The notes: a model not told the origin generated them from the letters alone. DNA of 9,924 nucleotides from DASQFU01 sp035632955 (GCA_035632955.1 DASQFU010000120.1:1-9924); one strand, 5' to 3'; shown: positions 1 through 7,969, counted from the first letter of the stretch. Numbers and translations are program-made.

Positions 1-1226
1 ATGACGCACACGACGTCGAGCGCCGCGCGGTCGCCGTCGGTGAGCGGAACGGCGAGCCGTTCGAGCTCCGCGCGCACCGTCGGTCCGAAGGCATACGGTG
101 GCTCGACTAGGCGCCACGGTCCGCCCGCGACGGCGGCGGGCAGCGCGCCGGTGACGCGTAGCCCGCGCATCACGATCGCCTCCAGGCGCGACTCCCAATC
201 GCGCGGGGTCAGCGTCTCGAGCGGCCGGGCCAGCTCGGCATCGGTCGGCTCGGCGTGCGCGCGATCGAACGCGGCCAGTCGGGGACGGGCCTCGTCGAAG
301 AGATCGCGGTCGAGGTCGCCGTCGACGAGCACGCGCGCGAGCTCCAATCGCATGCGCCGGAGGGCTTCGTCATGAAACGCGAACAGCAGCAGGTCGCAGC
401 CTGCCTCCAGCGCGAGCCTCGCCACGTCCAGCGGGCCGCGACCCTCGGCCGCTCCCTTCATCTCGAGCGCGTCGGTCACCGTCACGCCGCGAAAGCCGAG
501 CTCCGTCCGCAGCAGATCGTGGACAATCGCGCGCGAAAACGTCGCCGCCCGCTCCGGATCGAGGGCGGGATAGATGACGTGCGCGGTCATGATCGAGTCG
601 GCGTCGAGATGGGCGCGGAAGGGAACCAGTTCGCGCGCCCCGAGGGTCTCCCGATCGGCCTCGCACTTCGGCAGGGCGAGATGTGAATCGAGCGCCGTGT
701 CGCCGTGACCGGGGAAATGTTTGAGGCACGAGGCGACGCTGGCCGCCCGCAGTCCGCGCACCACCTCGCCGGCACGGCGGGCCACGACCGCCGGATCGCT
801 GCCGAAGGCGCGCGGCCCGATCACCGGGTTTCTTGGCTCGGAATGGATGTCGGCATCGGGTGCGAACACCCAGTCGAGCCCGAGGCCGCGCAGCCGCTCG
901 CCGGTGACGCGCGCGACCCACTCGATCTCGCCCGGCTCGGCGCCGCGACCGAGCAGCGTCGCGTTCGGGGGCACGACCAGGTGACCGCCGAGCTGCGAGA
1001 CGAAGCCGCCCTCTTCGTCCATGGACACGAACAAGCGCCGCGGCCGCGCCAGCTCGCGCAAACGTGCGGTCAGACGGCGCAGGTCCTCGAGGTCGCGGAA
1101 GTCACGCCGGAAAAGAATCACACCAGCGGGAGGGTATGCCGTGAAATCCCGCTCCCACGCGGGCGCCGGTCCCTCGGCGGGTAGCCCGATCACCATCCGC
1201 CTTGCGATCGCGCGCTGAGCGTCCAT
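1..1226 (-). CDS. nagZ: GH3 beta-N-acetylhexosaminidase, NagZ-like (3' end off the left edge)
   Basis: The minus strand reads open from an ATG at 1226 through the window edge, 408 codons with no stop. The protein is a glycoside hydrolase family 3 enzyme of the NagZ type, which removes N-acetylglucosamine from peptidoglycan fragments or chitin-like sugars. Visible motifs are MDEEGG (69-74), the family signature KHFPGHGDTALDSH (169-182) with the expected Asp180/His182 acid-base pair, MTAHV (213-217), and TDALEM (251-256) with Asp252 as the expected nucleophile. E. coli NagZ is about 340 residues; here the barrel ends near residue 325 and at least 80 more residues follow, so this is a longer form with a C-terminal extension of unknown role. 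No signal peptide is visible, so a cytoplasmic place is inferred. No Shine-Dalgarno precedes the ATG; an in-frame stop lies about 35 bases upstream, and Met11 is an alternative start. Transcribed divergently from the aminotransferase. Substrate is inferred from family only. Confidence 0.9.
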   Translation of the reverse strand, partial: MDAQRAIARRMVIGLPAEGPAPAWERDFTAYPPAGVILFRRDFRDLEDLRRLTARLRELARPRRLFVSMDEEGGFVSQLGGHLVVPPNATLLGRGAEPGEIEWVARVTGERLRGLGLDWVFAPDADIHSEPRNPVIGPRAFGSDPAVVARRAGEVVRGLRAASVASCLKHFPGHGDTALDSHLALPKCEADRETLGARELVPFRAHLDADSIMTAHVIYPALDPERAATFSRAIVHDLLRTELGFRGVTVTDALEMKGAAEGRGPLDVARLALEAGCDLLLFAFHDEALRRMRLELARVLVDGDLDRDLFDEARPRLAAFDRAHAEPTDAELARPLETLTPRDWESRLEAIVMRGLRVTGALPAAVAGGPWRLVEPPYAFGPTVRAELERLAVPLTDGDRAALDVVCV

Positions 1227-1234
1227 TGGCCGGG

Positions 1235-1263
1235 AAAGTGGGCGAGCCTGCAGGGGAAGTCAA
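1235..1263 (-). promoter_or_regulatory. Possible promoter of the GH3 gene
   Basis: On the minus strand a good -35 box, TTGACT (1258-1263), is followed by a 17-base spacer and a poor -10 box, CACTTT (1235-1240). Transcription would start about at the ATG at 1226, giving a leaderless or nearly leaderless message, which fits the lack of a ribosome binding site. The -10 match is weak. Confidence 0.2.
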
Positions 1264-1285
1264 CCGCGATAGCGCAAAACGACGA

Positions 1286-1314
1286 TTGGGACCCGCGCGC
1301 CGGCACGATAGAGT
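1286..1314 (+). promoter_or_regulatory. Probable promoter of the aminotransferase-protease operon
   Basis: TTGGGA (1286-1291, four of six to the sigma-70 -35 box), a 17-base spacer and TAGAGT (1309-1314, four of six to the -10 box). The expected start site, near 1321, is only a few bases before the ATG at 1324, so the message would have almost no leader. The purine run AGAGG (1315-1319) could instead be a ribosome binding site if transcription starts further upstream. Confidence 0.4.
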
Positions 1315-1323
1315 AGAGGCCCC

Positions 1324-2499
1324 ATGCGCCCCCTCGTCTCCGAACGCAGCACGCGGTTCACCGAGTCTGTGATCCGTGAGATGACGCGTCTCTGCAACCG
1401 CTACGGCGGCGTCAACCTCGCGCAAGGCTTCCCCGACTTTCCCGCACCCCAAGTCATCAAGGAAGAAGCGGCGCGCGCGGTCCAAGCCGACGTCAACCAA
1501 TACGCGATCACCTGGGGCGCGAAGCGCCTGCGCGACGCGCTGGTCGCGAAGACCGAGCGTTTTCGCGGGCTGCGCTACGATCCGGAGACCGAGATCACGG
1601 TGTGTTGCGGCTCGACCGAGTGCATGATCGCCACGTTGCTCGCGATCGTGAACCCGGGCGAGGAAGTGATCGTGTTCGAGCCCTTCTACGAGAACTACGG
1701 CCCGGACGCGATCCTGTGCGGCGCGACGCCGCGCTTCGTGCGATTGCGGGAGCCGGATTGGACGTTCGATCCCGCGGAGCTCGAAGCCGCGTTCAGCGAC
1801 CGCACCAAAGCGATCGTGATCAACACCCCGAACAACCCCACCGGCAAGGTGTTTTCGCGCGCCGAGCTGGAGCAAATCGCCACGCTGTGTCGTCGCTGGG
1901 ACGTGGTCGCGGTGACGGACGAGATCTACGAACACATCCTGTACGACGGTGCCGAGCACGTGGTGCTGGCGGGGCTCGAGGGGATGCGGGAGCGAACCGT
2001 CACGATCGGCGGGGCATCGAAGACCTACAGCGTCACGGGCTGGCGGATCGGTTACAGCCTCGCTCCGGCGAGCTTGAGCGGAGCGATCCGCAAAGTTCAC
2101 GACTTCCTGACGGTTGGGGCACCTGCCCCACTTCAAGAGGCCGCTGCTGTGGCGCTAGAATTGCCAGATTCGTACTATGACGAACTGGCCGCGAGCTACA
2201 AGGTTCGCCGGGACTTCCTGCTTCAGATTCTCGAAGGCTCCGGCTTCCGGACGTTTCGGCCGCAAGGTGCGTACTACATCATGACCGACATTTCGGGCTT
2301 CGGCTTCAGCGACGACGTCGCCTTCGCGCGCCACCTGGTCGAACGGGTGGGCGTCGCGGCGGTGCCGGGCTCGAGTTTCTATTCGCAACCGGCGGCGGGG
2401 CGCGAGCGGCTGCGCTTCCACTTCGCGCGCCGGCGCGAAACGTTGGAAGCGGCCGCCGAGCGCCTGAGCGGACTCCGCTCCGGCGCTGCGAGCCACTGA
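1324..2499 (+). CDS. Class I/II PLP-dependent aminotransferase (kynurenine/methionine aminotransferase-like)
   Basis: A 391-residue fold-type I aminotransferase, full length for the family. Seen: NLAQGFPDFP (31-40), typical of the kynurenine/glutamine/methionine aminotransferase branch; NTPNNPTG (168-175) with Asn171; DEIYEH (199-204) with Asp199 for the PLP ring nitrogen and Tyr202; SKTYSVTGWRIGY (232-244) with Lys233 as the PLP Schiff-base lysine; VGAPAPLQ (264-271); and LRFHFA (363-368) with Arg364 as the likely substrate carboxylate clamp. Such enzymes move an amino group between methionine, glutamine or aromatic amino acids and 2-oxo acids, and some also cleave cysteine S-conjugates; the substrate cannot be decided from sequence. 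Cytoplasmic; no signal peptide. AGAGG lies four bases before the ATG. It is the first gene of a likely operon with the protease 24 bp downstream. Codon use changes sharply at about 2113-2184 without disturbing conserved residues. Confidence 0.93.
   Translation: MRPLVSERSTRFTESVIREMTRLCNRYGGVNLAQGFPDFPAPQVIKEEAARAVQADVNQYAITWGAKRLRDALVAKTERFRGLRYDPETEITVCCGSTECMIATLLAIVNPGEEVIVFEPFYENYGPDAILCGATPRFVRLREPDWTFDPAELEAAFSDRTKAIVINTPNNPTGKVFSRAELEQIATLCRRWDVVAVTDEIYEHILYDGAEHVVLAGLEGMRERTVTIGGASKTYSVTGWRIGYSLAPASLSGAIRKVHDFLTVGAPAPLQEAAAVALELPDSYYDELAASYKVRRDFLLQILEGSGFRTFRPQGAYYIMTDISGFGFSDDVAFARHLVERVGVAAVPGSSFYSQPAAGRERLRFHFARRRETLEAAAERLSGLRSGAASH
2115..2130. repeat. Perfect 7-bp inverted repeat inside the aminotransferase gene
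   Basis: TGGGGCA and TGCCCCA separated by CC. It overlaps codons for the conserved Val-Gly-Ala-Pro-Ala-Pro stretch and begins a local run of A/T-ending codons. It may be chance, a protein-binding site, or part of a transferred patch. Confidence 0.35.
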
Positions 2500-2523
2500 A
2501 CTCTCACCCAGGGATATTTCGAC

Positions 2524-4182
2524 ATGGCCTTCTTCCGACGCACCTCGCGCGGTCCCCTCGCACTCGCCATGGCTCTGTCGCTGCTCCTGGGTTTCGGGTT
2601 GGCGCGTGGCCTGCTGGCCACCGACGACCTCAGGAGCCAGCTCGATCTGTTCTCCCAGGTTCTCTATCTGGTGCAGAACAACTACGTCGATCCGCCCGAG
2701 AACGAGAAGCTCATCAAGGGTGCGATCGACGGCATGCTCAAGACGCTCGACCCACACACCGTGTACCTGCCGGAGAAGCGCGCCCAGCTGATGGACGAGC
2801 AGTTCCACGGCGAGTACTCGGGGATCGGCATCCAGTTCGATCTCCAGGAGGGCGCGATCGTCGTGATCTCGCCGCTCGAGGGGACTCCGGCGCACCGACT
2901 CGGGATTCGTGCGGGCGACCGGATCGTTCAGATCGAGGGCAAGCCGCTCGCCTCGTCGATCACCAACGACGACGTGTTCAAGATGCTCCGCGGCCCCTCG
3001 GGCTCGGTCGTGCGCGTGACGATCGAGCGTGAGGGCGAGGCTGCGCCGATGGAGTTCAGCATCGAACGCGCGAAGATTCCGATCGAGAGCATTCCGTACG
3101 TCTACATGGTCCGTCCCGGCGTCGGTTACGCGCGCATCATCCGCTTCTCGCAGACGACCGGCGACGAGCTCGAGAAGGCGATCACCACGCTCAAGGCCCA
3201 GGGGATGAAGTCGCTGCTCCTCGACCTGCGCTCGAACTCCGGCGGACTGCTCTCGCAAGCCGTCGAGGTGCTCGACCAGCTGCTGCCCACCAACAAGCGT
3301 GTCGTCTACACGCGCGGGCGCATCAACTCGGCCAATGCGGACTACTTCACCAGCGAGCGGGCCAAATCGGTGGACGGGCCGGTCATCATCCTGATCGACC
3401 ACGGCAGCGCCTCCGCCTCCGAGATCGTGGCGGGCGCCGTCCAGGATCTCGATCGCGGGCTCGTGGCGGGCACCAACTCGTTCGGCAAGGGGCTGGTGCA
3501 GAACCAGCTTCGGCTCAGCGACGGGTCGAAGCTGTTGCTGACGATCGCCAAGTACTACACGCCGAGCGGACGGCTGATCCAGCGTGACTACGATAAGTTC
3601 TCGGACCAGTCGGAATACGCGCTCGATGCCTACAAGGAGGACGTGCCGACCGATTCGGCGCTGGCCACCAAGCCCAAGTTCAAGACCGCGGGCGGGCGCA
3701 CGGTGTATGGCGGCGGCGGCGTTTATCCCGACGTCGTGCTGAAGGACGGCCCGCTGCTCACCGCCCCCGAACGCGACATGATCCAGAAGCGCGTGTTCTT
3801 CGAATGGGCCACGCGCTATCTGGTCGCGCGCAAAGGCGAGAAGTGGACGCCGGCGTCGTTCTCGAAGTCGTTCAAGATGACCGATGCCGATTGGAGCGCG
3901 CTGCACAAGATCATGGTCAACCGCAAGGTGGCGCTGACCGATTCGGTCTGGGAGGCCGAAAGGCCGTTCATGCATCAGCAGGTGCGCATGGACCTGGCGA
4001 GCGCGACGCTCGGCCATCTCGAGCGCTACAAGATTCTGGTGGAAGACGACCCGCAACTGCTCGGCGCACTCGAGCTGTTCCCGCGCGCCAGCAAGCTCAT
4101 GTCCGGCGTGTTCCTCGACGAGAAGACGGAGAAGGCGCTCGCCAAGCCCGGCGACAAGGACGGGACGGCCAGCAACAAGTAA
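2524..4182 (+). CDS. ctpA: S41 C-terminal processing peptidase with PDZ domain (CtpA/Prc type)
   Basis: A 552-residue serine protease of family S41, which trims or degrades envelope proteins from their C-termini. The N-terminus has MAFFRRTSRG followed by a hydrophobic stretch (about 11-32), a Sec signal or membrane anchor that places the enzyme outside the cytoplasmic membrane. A PDZ domain covers about 93-170, including GIGIQF (101-106) and LGIRAGDRI (126-134). The peptidase core runs about 195-355 with LLLDLRSNSGG (231-241), GSASASE (294-300) and SFGKG (319-323). By alignment with E. coli Prc from memory, Ser297 and Lys322, 25 residues apart, form the catalytic dyad. About 200 further residues follow, longer than minimal CtpA, with a probable helical C-terminal region (415-535) and a Lys/Asp-rich tail. 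AGGGA (2510-2514) sits nine bases before the ATG. The 24-bp gap to the aminotransferase suggests co-transcription. The in-vivo substrate is unknown. Confidence 0.95.
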   Translation: MAFFRRTSRGPLALAMALSLLLGFGLARGLLATDDLRSQLDLFSQVLYLVQNNYVDPPENEKLIKGAIDGMLKTLDPHTVYLPEKRAQLMDEQFHGEYSGIGIQFDLQEGAIVVISPLEGTPAHRLGIRAGDRIVQIEGKPLASSITNDDVFKMLRGPSGSVVRVTIEREGEAAPMEFSIERAKIPIESIPYVYMVRPGVGYARIIRFSQTTGDELEKAITTLKAQGMKSLLLDLRSNSGGLLSQAVEVLDQLLPTNKRVVYTRGRINSANADYFTSERAKSVDGPVIILIDHGSASASEIVAGAVQDLDRGLVAGTNSFGKGLVQNQLRLSDGSKLLLTIAKYYTPSGRLIQRDYDKFSDQSEYALDAYKEDVPTDSALATKPKFKTAGGRTVYGGGGVYPDVVLKDGPLLTAPERDMIQKRVFFEWATRYLVARKGEKWTPASFSKSFKMTDADWSALHKIMVNRKVALTDSVWEAERPFMHQQVRMDLASATLGHLERYKILVEDDPQLLGALELFPRASKLMSGVFLDEKTEKALAKPGDKDGTASNK

Positions 4183-4207
4183 GCGCGGCGCGATTTCATC
4201 GGAGCAA

Positions 4208-4250
4208 GGATCGGCCCCGATCGACAGGATCCGGGGCCGATCCCGTTTCT
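4208..4250. terminator. Strong stem-loop terminator after the protease gene
   Basis: A perfect 12-bp stem, GGATCGGCCCCG (4208-4219) with CGGGGCCGATCC (4232-4243), around a 12-base loop. It is followed on the plus strand by C then GTTTCT, a weak T-run. It lies 25 bases after the protease stop, between two convergent genes, and is the likely terminator for the plus-strand operon; it may also act on the opposite strand. Confidence 0.65.
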
Positions 4251-4274
4251 AGCGGGACCGCAACCGATCCCGCT
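4251..4274 (-). terminator. Second stem-loop, just past the SAM hydrolase stop
   Basis: A 7-bp perfect inverted repeat, AGCGGGA (4251-4257) and TCCCGCT (4268-4274), with a 10-base loop. It starts four bases after the minus-strand SAM hydrolase gene ends. There is no T-run after it on the minus strand, so intrinsic termination is uncertain; it could simply protect the message 3' end. Confidence 0.35.
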
Positions 4275-4278
4275 CGGC

Positions 4279-5079
4279 TCACACGCCGGCGCGGACGCGA
4301 ATCTCGTCGCCGACCCCGAGGCCGAGGCGCTCGGAAGCGTCGCCGCCGACCTGGGCAATCTCCAGCCGGCCGCTCGAGCCGATGATCGCGAGCAGCGTTC
4401 CGGTCGGCGCGTCGCCGTAGGAGCGGGCAAGACCCTTGACGACGCGCCCGGCCGCGATCACCCGCAGGCGCTCGGGCGGCACGGTCGCGAACGCGTCACT
4501 CAGGTCCTGCTCCGTCAGGTTCGTGAGCACGTTACCGAACCGATCCACGAACGCCACGCGGCCCGTGAGCTCGCCGTCGGTGCGGCGCGGCGCCGGGAGC
4601 TTCAACCGCACCGGGTCCTTGAGCAGGGGACCGAAGCGTTCGAGCGCTTCGCCTCTCGCCAGATGAGCGGCCACCGGCGCGAACACGTCGCGACCGTGAA
4701 ACGTGCGGCTCACGGGTTGGCGAAAGAAGCGCGTCTCGCGCAGCTCGTGAACGCTGGCTTTGGGATCGGCCAGCGCCCACTCGAGCAGCCCGTTGTCGGG
4801 ACCGACGAAGAACTGTCCCCGCGCCCGCACCGCGAGCGCCCGACGTTGGGTTCCGACGCCGGGATCGACCACCGCGAGGTGCACGGTGGCCGGGGGGAAA
4901 TCCGGGGCTGCGGCTTCGAGCACGAACGCCGCGCGCTCCACGTTGCCCGGCGGGATCGCGTGGTTCAGGTCCACGACGTGGATGTCGGGTGCGACCTCGT
5001 AGAGAACGCCGTGCACGACACCGATGAACCAGTCCTGATACCCGAAGTCGGACGTGAAGGTGATGATCGGTCGCGTCAT
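4279..5079 (-). CDS. S-adenosyl-L-methionine hydrolase (adenosine-forming), DUF62 family
   Basis: A 266-residue protein of the DUF62 family, related to fluorinase and chlorinase. Characterised members use water or hydroxide to split SAM into adenosine and methionine. Seen: FTSDFGYQDWFIG (8-20), VVDPGVGTQRR (70-80), GPDNG (93-97), RTFHGRDVFAP (125-135), and FVDRFGNVLTN (177-187) at the start of the C-terminal domain. The catalytic triad known from archaeal hydroxide adenosyltransferases is present as Asp72, Arg79 (seven residues apart, as expected) and His128, which favours hydrolase over halogenase. Length is normal, with no signal peptide. The ATG is 19 bases after the kinase stop with no clear Shine-Dalgarno, so translation probably depends on coupling to the kinase gene. 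The biological role of these enzymes is poorly known; SAM turnover or methionine recycling are usual guesses. Confidence 0.92.
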   Translation of the reverse strand: MTRPIITFTSDFGYQDWFIGVVHGVLYEVAPDIHVVDLNHAIPPGNVERAAFVLEAAAPDFPPATVHLAVVDPGVGTQRRALAVRARGQFFVGPDNGLLEWALADPKASVHELRETRFFRQPVSRTFHGRDVFAPVAAHLARGEALERFGPLLKDPVRLKLPAPRRTDGELTGRVAFVDRFGNVLTNLTEQDLSDAFATVPPERLRVIAAGRVVKGLARSYGDAPTGTLLAIIGSSGRLEIAQVGGDASERLGLGVGDEIRVRAGV

Positions 5080-5098
5080 GGCACTCGACTCGGGTCGC

Positions 5099-7969
5099 TC
5101 AGGATCGGCCCGTCCCCAGCCGGCTCAGGGCCGCTTTCGCTTCCGCGACTTCCGGGAGGCCGGGATTGGCATCCTTCCAGAGCGCCAGGAACTCCCGGTA
5201 CGATCGGCTGGCCTCCTCGGCGCGCCCGAGCTTCTCCAGCGCGCGGCCGCGCTTGAGATGGAGCAGCACGAACTGGTTGGACTCGAGAACCGGCGCGCGC
5301 ATCAGGCTGTCGATCACGGTTAGAGCCTCCGTGTTGCGGCCGGTACCGAGCAGGATATCGAGATGAACGCGCCGGCGGTGCGTGTTGCTGAAGGTCGCCG
5401 GCCCTGGCCATCCCGCGGTTCCGATCTTGGCGAGCGCCTCGGCGTAGCGCCCTTCCGCGATGAGGAGCTCGGTCTCGGCACCTTCCAAGATGCCGGGCTG
5501 CCCGATCTGTCGGATCGGCTTGGATTTCAAGCGATCCAGATCGCGTCGCGCCTGAACCAGTCGCCCCATTCTCACTTCGTTCTCGACCTCGATGACGTTG
5601 CGCACGTCGGCGAGTTGGGATCCTCCCCACTGCACGAGACGGCTGGCGATGCTGTCGGTGCGCGCCTGAAGACGCCTGCCATCGCGCGACCACCGCGCCG
5701 CCTCGAGTCCATCGGCCATCGGTATCGGAGGACCAGGGAAGGCACCGCCGGGAAACTGAATTCTCCAGGCCCGGTCGGCGATAGCGTTCGCCCGCCCGAA
5801 CTGGCCCCGGCGCAACGCCGTGACATACTCGAAGCCCAGGCCCGCGTTCCTGACGATGAACGCAGGAGCGCCAGCCCCCGGCAGGAAGCGGCGTGCCGCC
5901 TCCGGGCCGTCGAGGTTCAGCGTGATGAGCCCGGCAGTCTGAGCGAGGTAGATTGCCGTCTCGTGTCCGGCCGCCTTGCGTGCCTCTTCCGCCACTCGGA
6001 CCGCGCCGCGCCCGTCGCCGCCGATGATGGACGTGTTCTGATAGGCGCTCCAGAGCAAGAGGTTTTCGGGATTGCGCGCGAGCATTTCCCGGGCGGTACG
6101 AATCGCTTCCTCGACCCGGCCGGTCAACGCCAGTGCATCCACCAGATGGACGCCGGCGAGCGTGAACGTCGAATCGAGAGCCAGCGTCCTACGGGCCGCC
6201 TCGATCGCCTGGTCCCTTCGCCCCGAATGGAAGTAGGACTCGACCAGGCCGTAGGTGACCAGCTTGTTGTCCGGCTCCATGCGCTCGAGAGGTTCCAGGC
6301 GCGCGGTCGCCTGGCTCCACTGCAGATGCACGAGCTCGGAGATGGCCTCCATCATCTCTCGCTCGCCCGGGGACAGCGCGGCTGCGTCGGCGCGCGCCCG
6401 GGCGATGTCCGATTGCGCGTCCACCGGCTCGCCCTGCCACCACCGCGTGATCGCCAGGTGATAGCGGGCCTGCACGAACGTCGAATCGCGTGCGAGCGCC
6501 GCTTCGAACGAAGCCTGTGCCGGTTTGAGACCGCCGCGCGAGAAGTGCTCGAGCCCTTCGATGTAGCGCCGCACGGCCTCGAGGTCGGCGCTGGTCCGGG
6601 TCGCGACCGGCTGGAGCGCGACGGCTTCGGCGGCGGGCGCGATCCTCCGGAGCAGGCTCCGGCCGAGCGCGTCCACGACCTGGAACACGGATTCTCCGGG
6701 CTGCCCTTCGACCCGCACCGCGTCGATCACCTTGCCGGTCCTGACGTCGGAGATCTCGGCGGTGATGATGAGATGAGGCCGACTCTGAAGAATGCTGCCG
6801 GTCACGATCCGGCCGGCGCGCACGCGTCGCGCCACTTCCATGGCGGCGCCCCGATCGACGCGGGACCCAGCCCGGCCCAGCCGCCGCAGTGCGTCGAGAA
6901 TGCGCTGCGTGCTGAGGACGTTGAGGCGATGGTCCTGAGCGAGCGAGGTGACCAGCAGGTTGCCCGTGATCGGGCCTATCTGCTCCTGGTCCTGGGGGTC
7001 GGCGAGGTTCTCGAAATAGAGCACGGCCACCGCCGGCTCGGCGTGCGCGTCGTCGACCGCACGACCGCGGCTCCACCAGAAGCCGGCGGCGACCAGCAGC
7101 AACGCGGCTGCGGCCGCGACGATCGCAGGTCCCTTCCAACTCCGGCGGCTCGGCAGGGAAGGCCGGGCGCTCGTCGCTTCGACTGTGGCCAGGATGCCGC
7201 TCGCGACTTCGGCGCCGGCCGGTCGCCGCGCCGGCTCCTTCTCCAGTAACTGGCCGATCAGGCTCGAGAGCGCGGTGCCGGCCGCCCCTTGGAGCTCGAG
7301 CCGCGGCGACTCGTTCACGAGCTGATAGATCACCTCGGCTTCGGTTGCTCCCGGGAACGCCCGGCGCCCGGTCGCCGCCTCGTGCAGCACGGCGCCGAGC
7401 GAGAACAAGTCGCCGCGCGCATCGCCGCGGTGGCCGCGCAGGCATTCGGGCGCGAGATACGGCAGCGTTCCGAGCACCGTGCCGGCCTCCGTCATCGTCG
7501 GTGCGCCTTCGAGCCGGGCGATCCCGAAGTCGGCGATCTTGTAGCTACCGTCCGACGTCACCATGATGTTCGCGGGCTTGAGATCCCGATGCAGCACGCC
7601 GTGCGCGTGCGCGTGCGCCAGGGCGGACGTCAACGCGCGCGCGAGCCTCAATGTCTCCTGGACTCCGAGCGGGCCACGGGCGAGCCTGTGCTCGAGCGAC
7701 TCGCCTTCGACGTACTCCTGGACCAGGAACTGCTCGCCGCCACTCTCCTCGAGGCCGTAGAGCGTCACGACCCCGGGGTGGGAGAGGCGCGCCGCCGTGC
7801 GGGCTTCCTGGGCGAGCCGTGTCCGACCCTCCGCTGACGCCAAAGTCGCGAGGAACTTGAGCGCGACGCGCCGGTCGGTCCGCGTGTCGGTGGCAAGATA
7901 GACGCGACCCATCGCGCCGGCGCCGAGCTCGCCGGTGATGGTGTAATGGAGCACGGTGCGCCCGATCAT
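5099..7969 (-). CDS. Membrane Ser/Thr protein kinase with TolB/FlgO-like and TPR-like regions
   Basis: A 956-residue one-piece signalling protein. The Hanks-type kinase domain (about 9-262) looks active: GELGAGAMGRV glycine loop (13-23), Lys38 in VALKF, Glu55 of helix C, HRDLKPAN (127-134) with Asp129, DFG (147-149) and APE (173-175). A linker leads to one transmembrane helix (about 281-299) followed by WWSRGR, putting the kinase in the cytoplasm and the rest outside. Residues about 312-445 begin PAVAVLYFENL and resemble the TolB N-terminal/FlgO-like domain often found after such kinases. The remainder (about 460-950) is helical TPR-like repeat, for example around 485-515, 585-630 and 905-935, probably for protein binding. 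This architecture is common in Acidobacteriota, Gemmatimonadota and Eisenbacteria. GAGG precedes the ATG by three bases. It leads a likely two-gene operon with the SAM hydrolase. The signal and substrates are unknown. Confidence 0.93.
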   Translation of the reverse strand: MIGRTVLHYTITGELGAGAMGRVYLATDTRTDRRVALKFLATLASAEGRTRLAQEARTAARLSHPGVVTLYGLEESGGEQFLVQEYVEGESLEHRLARGPLGVQETLRLARALTSALAHAHAHGVLHRDLKPANIMVTSDGSYKIADFGIARLEGAPTMTEAGTVLGTLPYLAPECLRGHRGDARGDLFSLGAVLHEAATGRRAFPGATEAEVIYQLVNESPRLELQGAAGTALSSLIGQLLEKEPARRPAGAEVASGILATVEATSARPSLPSRRSWKGPAIVAAAAALLLVAAGFWWSRGRAVDDAHAEPAVAVLYFENLADPQDQEQIGPITGNLLVTSLAQDHRLNVLSTQRILDALRRLGRAGSRVDRGAAMEVARRVRAGRIVTGSILQSRPHLIITAEISDVRTGKVIDAVRVEGQPGESVFQVVDALGRSLLRRIAPAAEAVALQPVATRTSADLEAVRRYIEGLEHFSRGGLKPAQASFEAALARDSTFVQARYHLAITRWWQGEPVDAQSDIARARADAAALSPGEREMMEAISELVHLQWSQATARLEPLERMEPDNKLVTYGLVESYFHSGRRDQAIEAARRTLALDSTFTLAGVHLVDALALTGRVEEAIRTAREMLARNPENLLLWSAYQNTSIIGGDGRGAVRVAEEARKAAGHETAIYLAQTAGLITLNLDGPEAARRFLPGAGAPAFIVRNAGLGFEYVTALRRGQFGRANAIADRAWRIQFPGGAFPGPPIPMADGLEAARWSRDGRRLQARTDSIASRLVQWGGSQLADVRNVIEVENEVRMGRLVQARRDLDRLKSKPIRQIGQPGILEGAETELLIAEGRYAEALAKIGTAGWPGPATFSNTHRRRVHLDILLGTGRNTEALTVIDSLMRAPVLESNQFVLLHLKRGRALEKLGRAEEASRSYREFLALWKDANPGLPEVAEAKAALSRLGTGRS

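Noticed and set aside
370..921. 183-codon minus-strand frame inside the GH3 gene
   Set aside because: It is out of frame with the GH3 motifs, and its protein is Arg/Gly/Ala-rich with no domain.
1102..2136. 344-codon minus-strand frame across the GH3/aminotransferase junction
   Set aside because: It overlaps the conserved starts of both divergent genes, in a different frame from the GH3 gene, and has no recognisable motif.
2155..4056. 633-codon open frame antisense to the protease and the aminotransferase end
   Set aside because: It mirrors strongly conserved S41 peptidase and aminotransferase genes. Its composition (rich in Arg, His, Glu, Leu) is typical of reverse-frame reading of GC-biased genes, and no family is recognisable.
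4279..5079. Fluorinase or chlorinase instead of SAM hydrolase
   Set aside because: The Asp72-Arg79-His128 triad matches hydroxide adenosyltransferases, and no halogen-metabolism genes are nearby.
5363..7249. 628-codon open frame antisense to the kinase
   Set aside because: Same cause: high third-position G/C in the kinase gene keeps this frame open. There is no recognisable domain and it starts inside the kinase gene.
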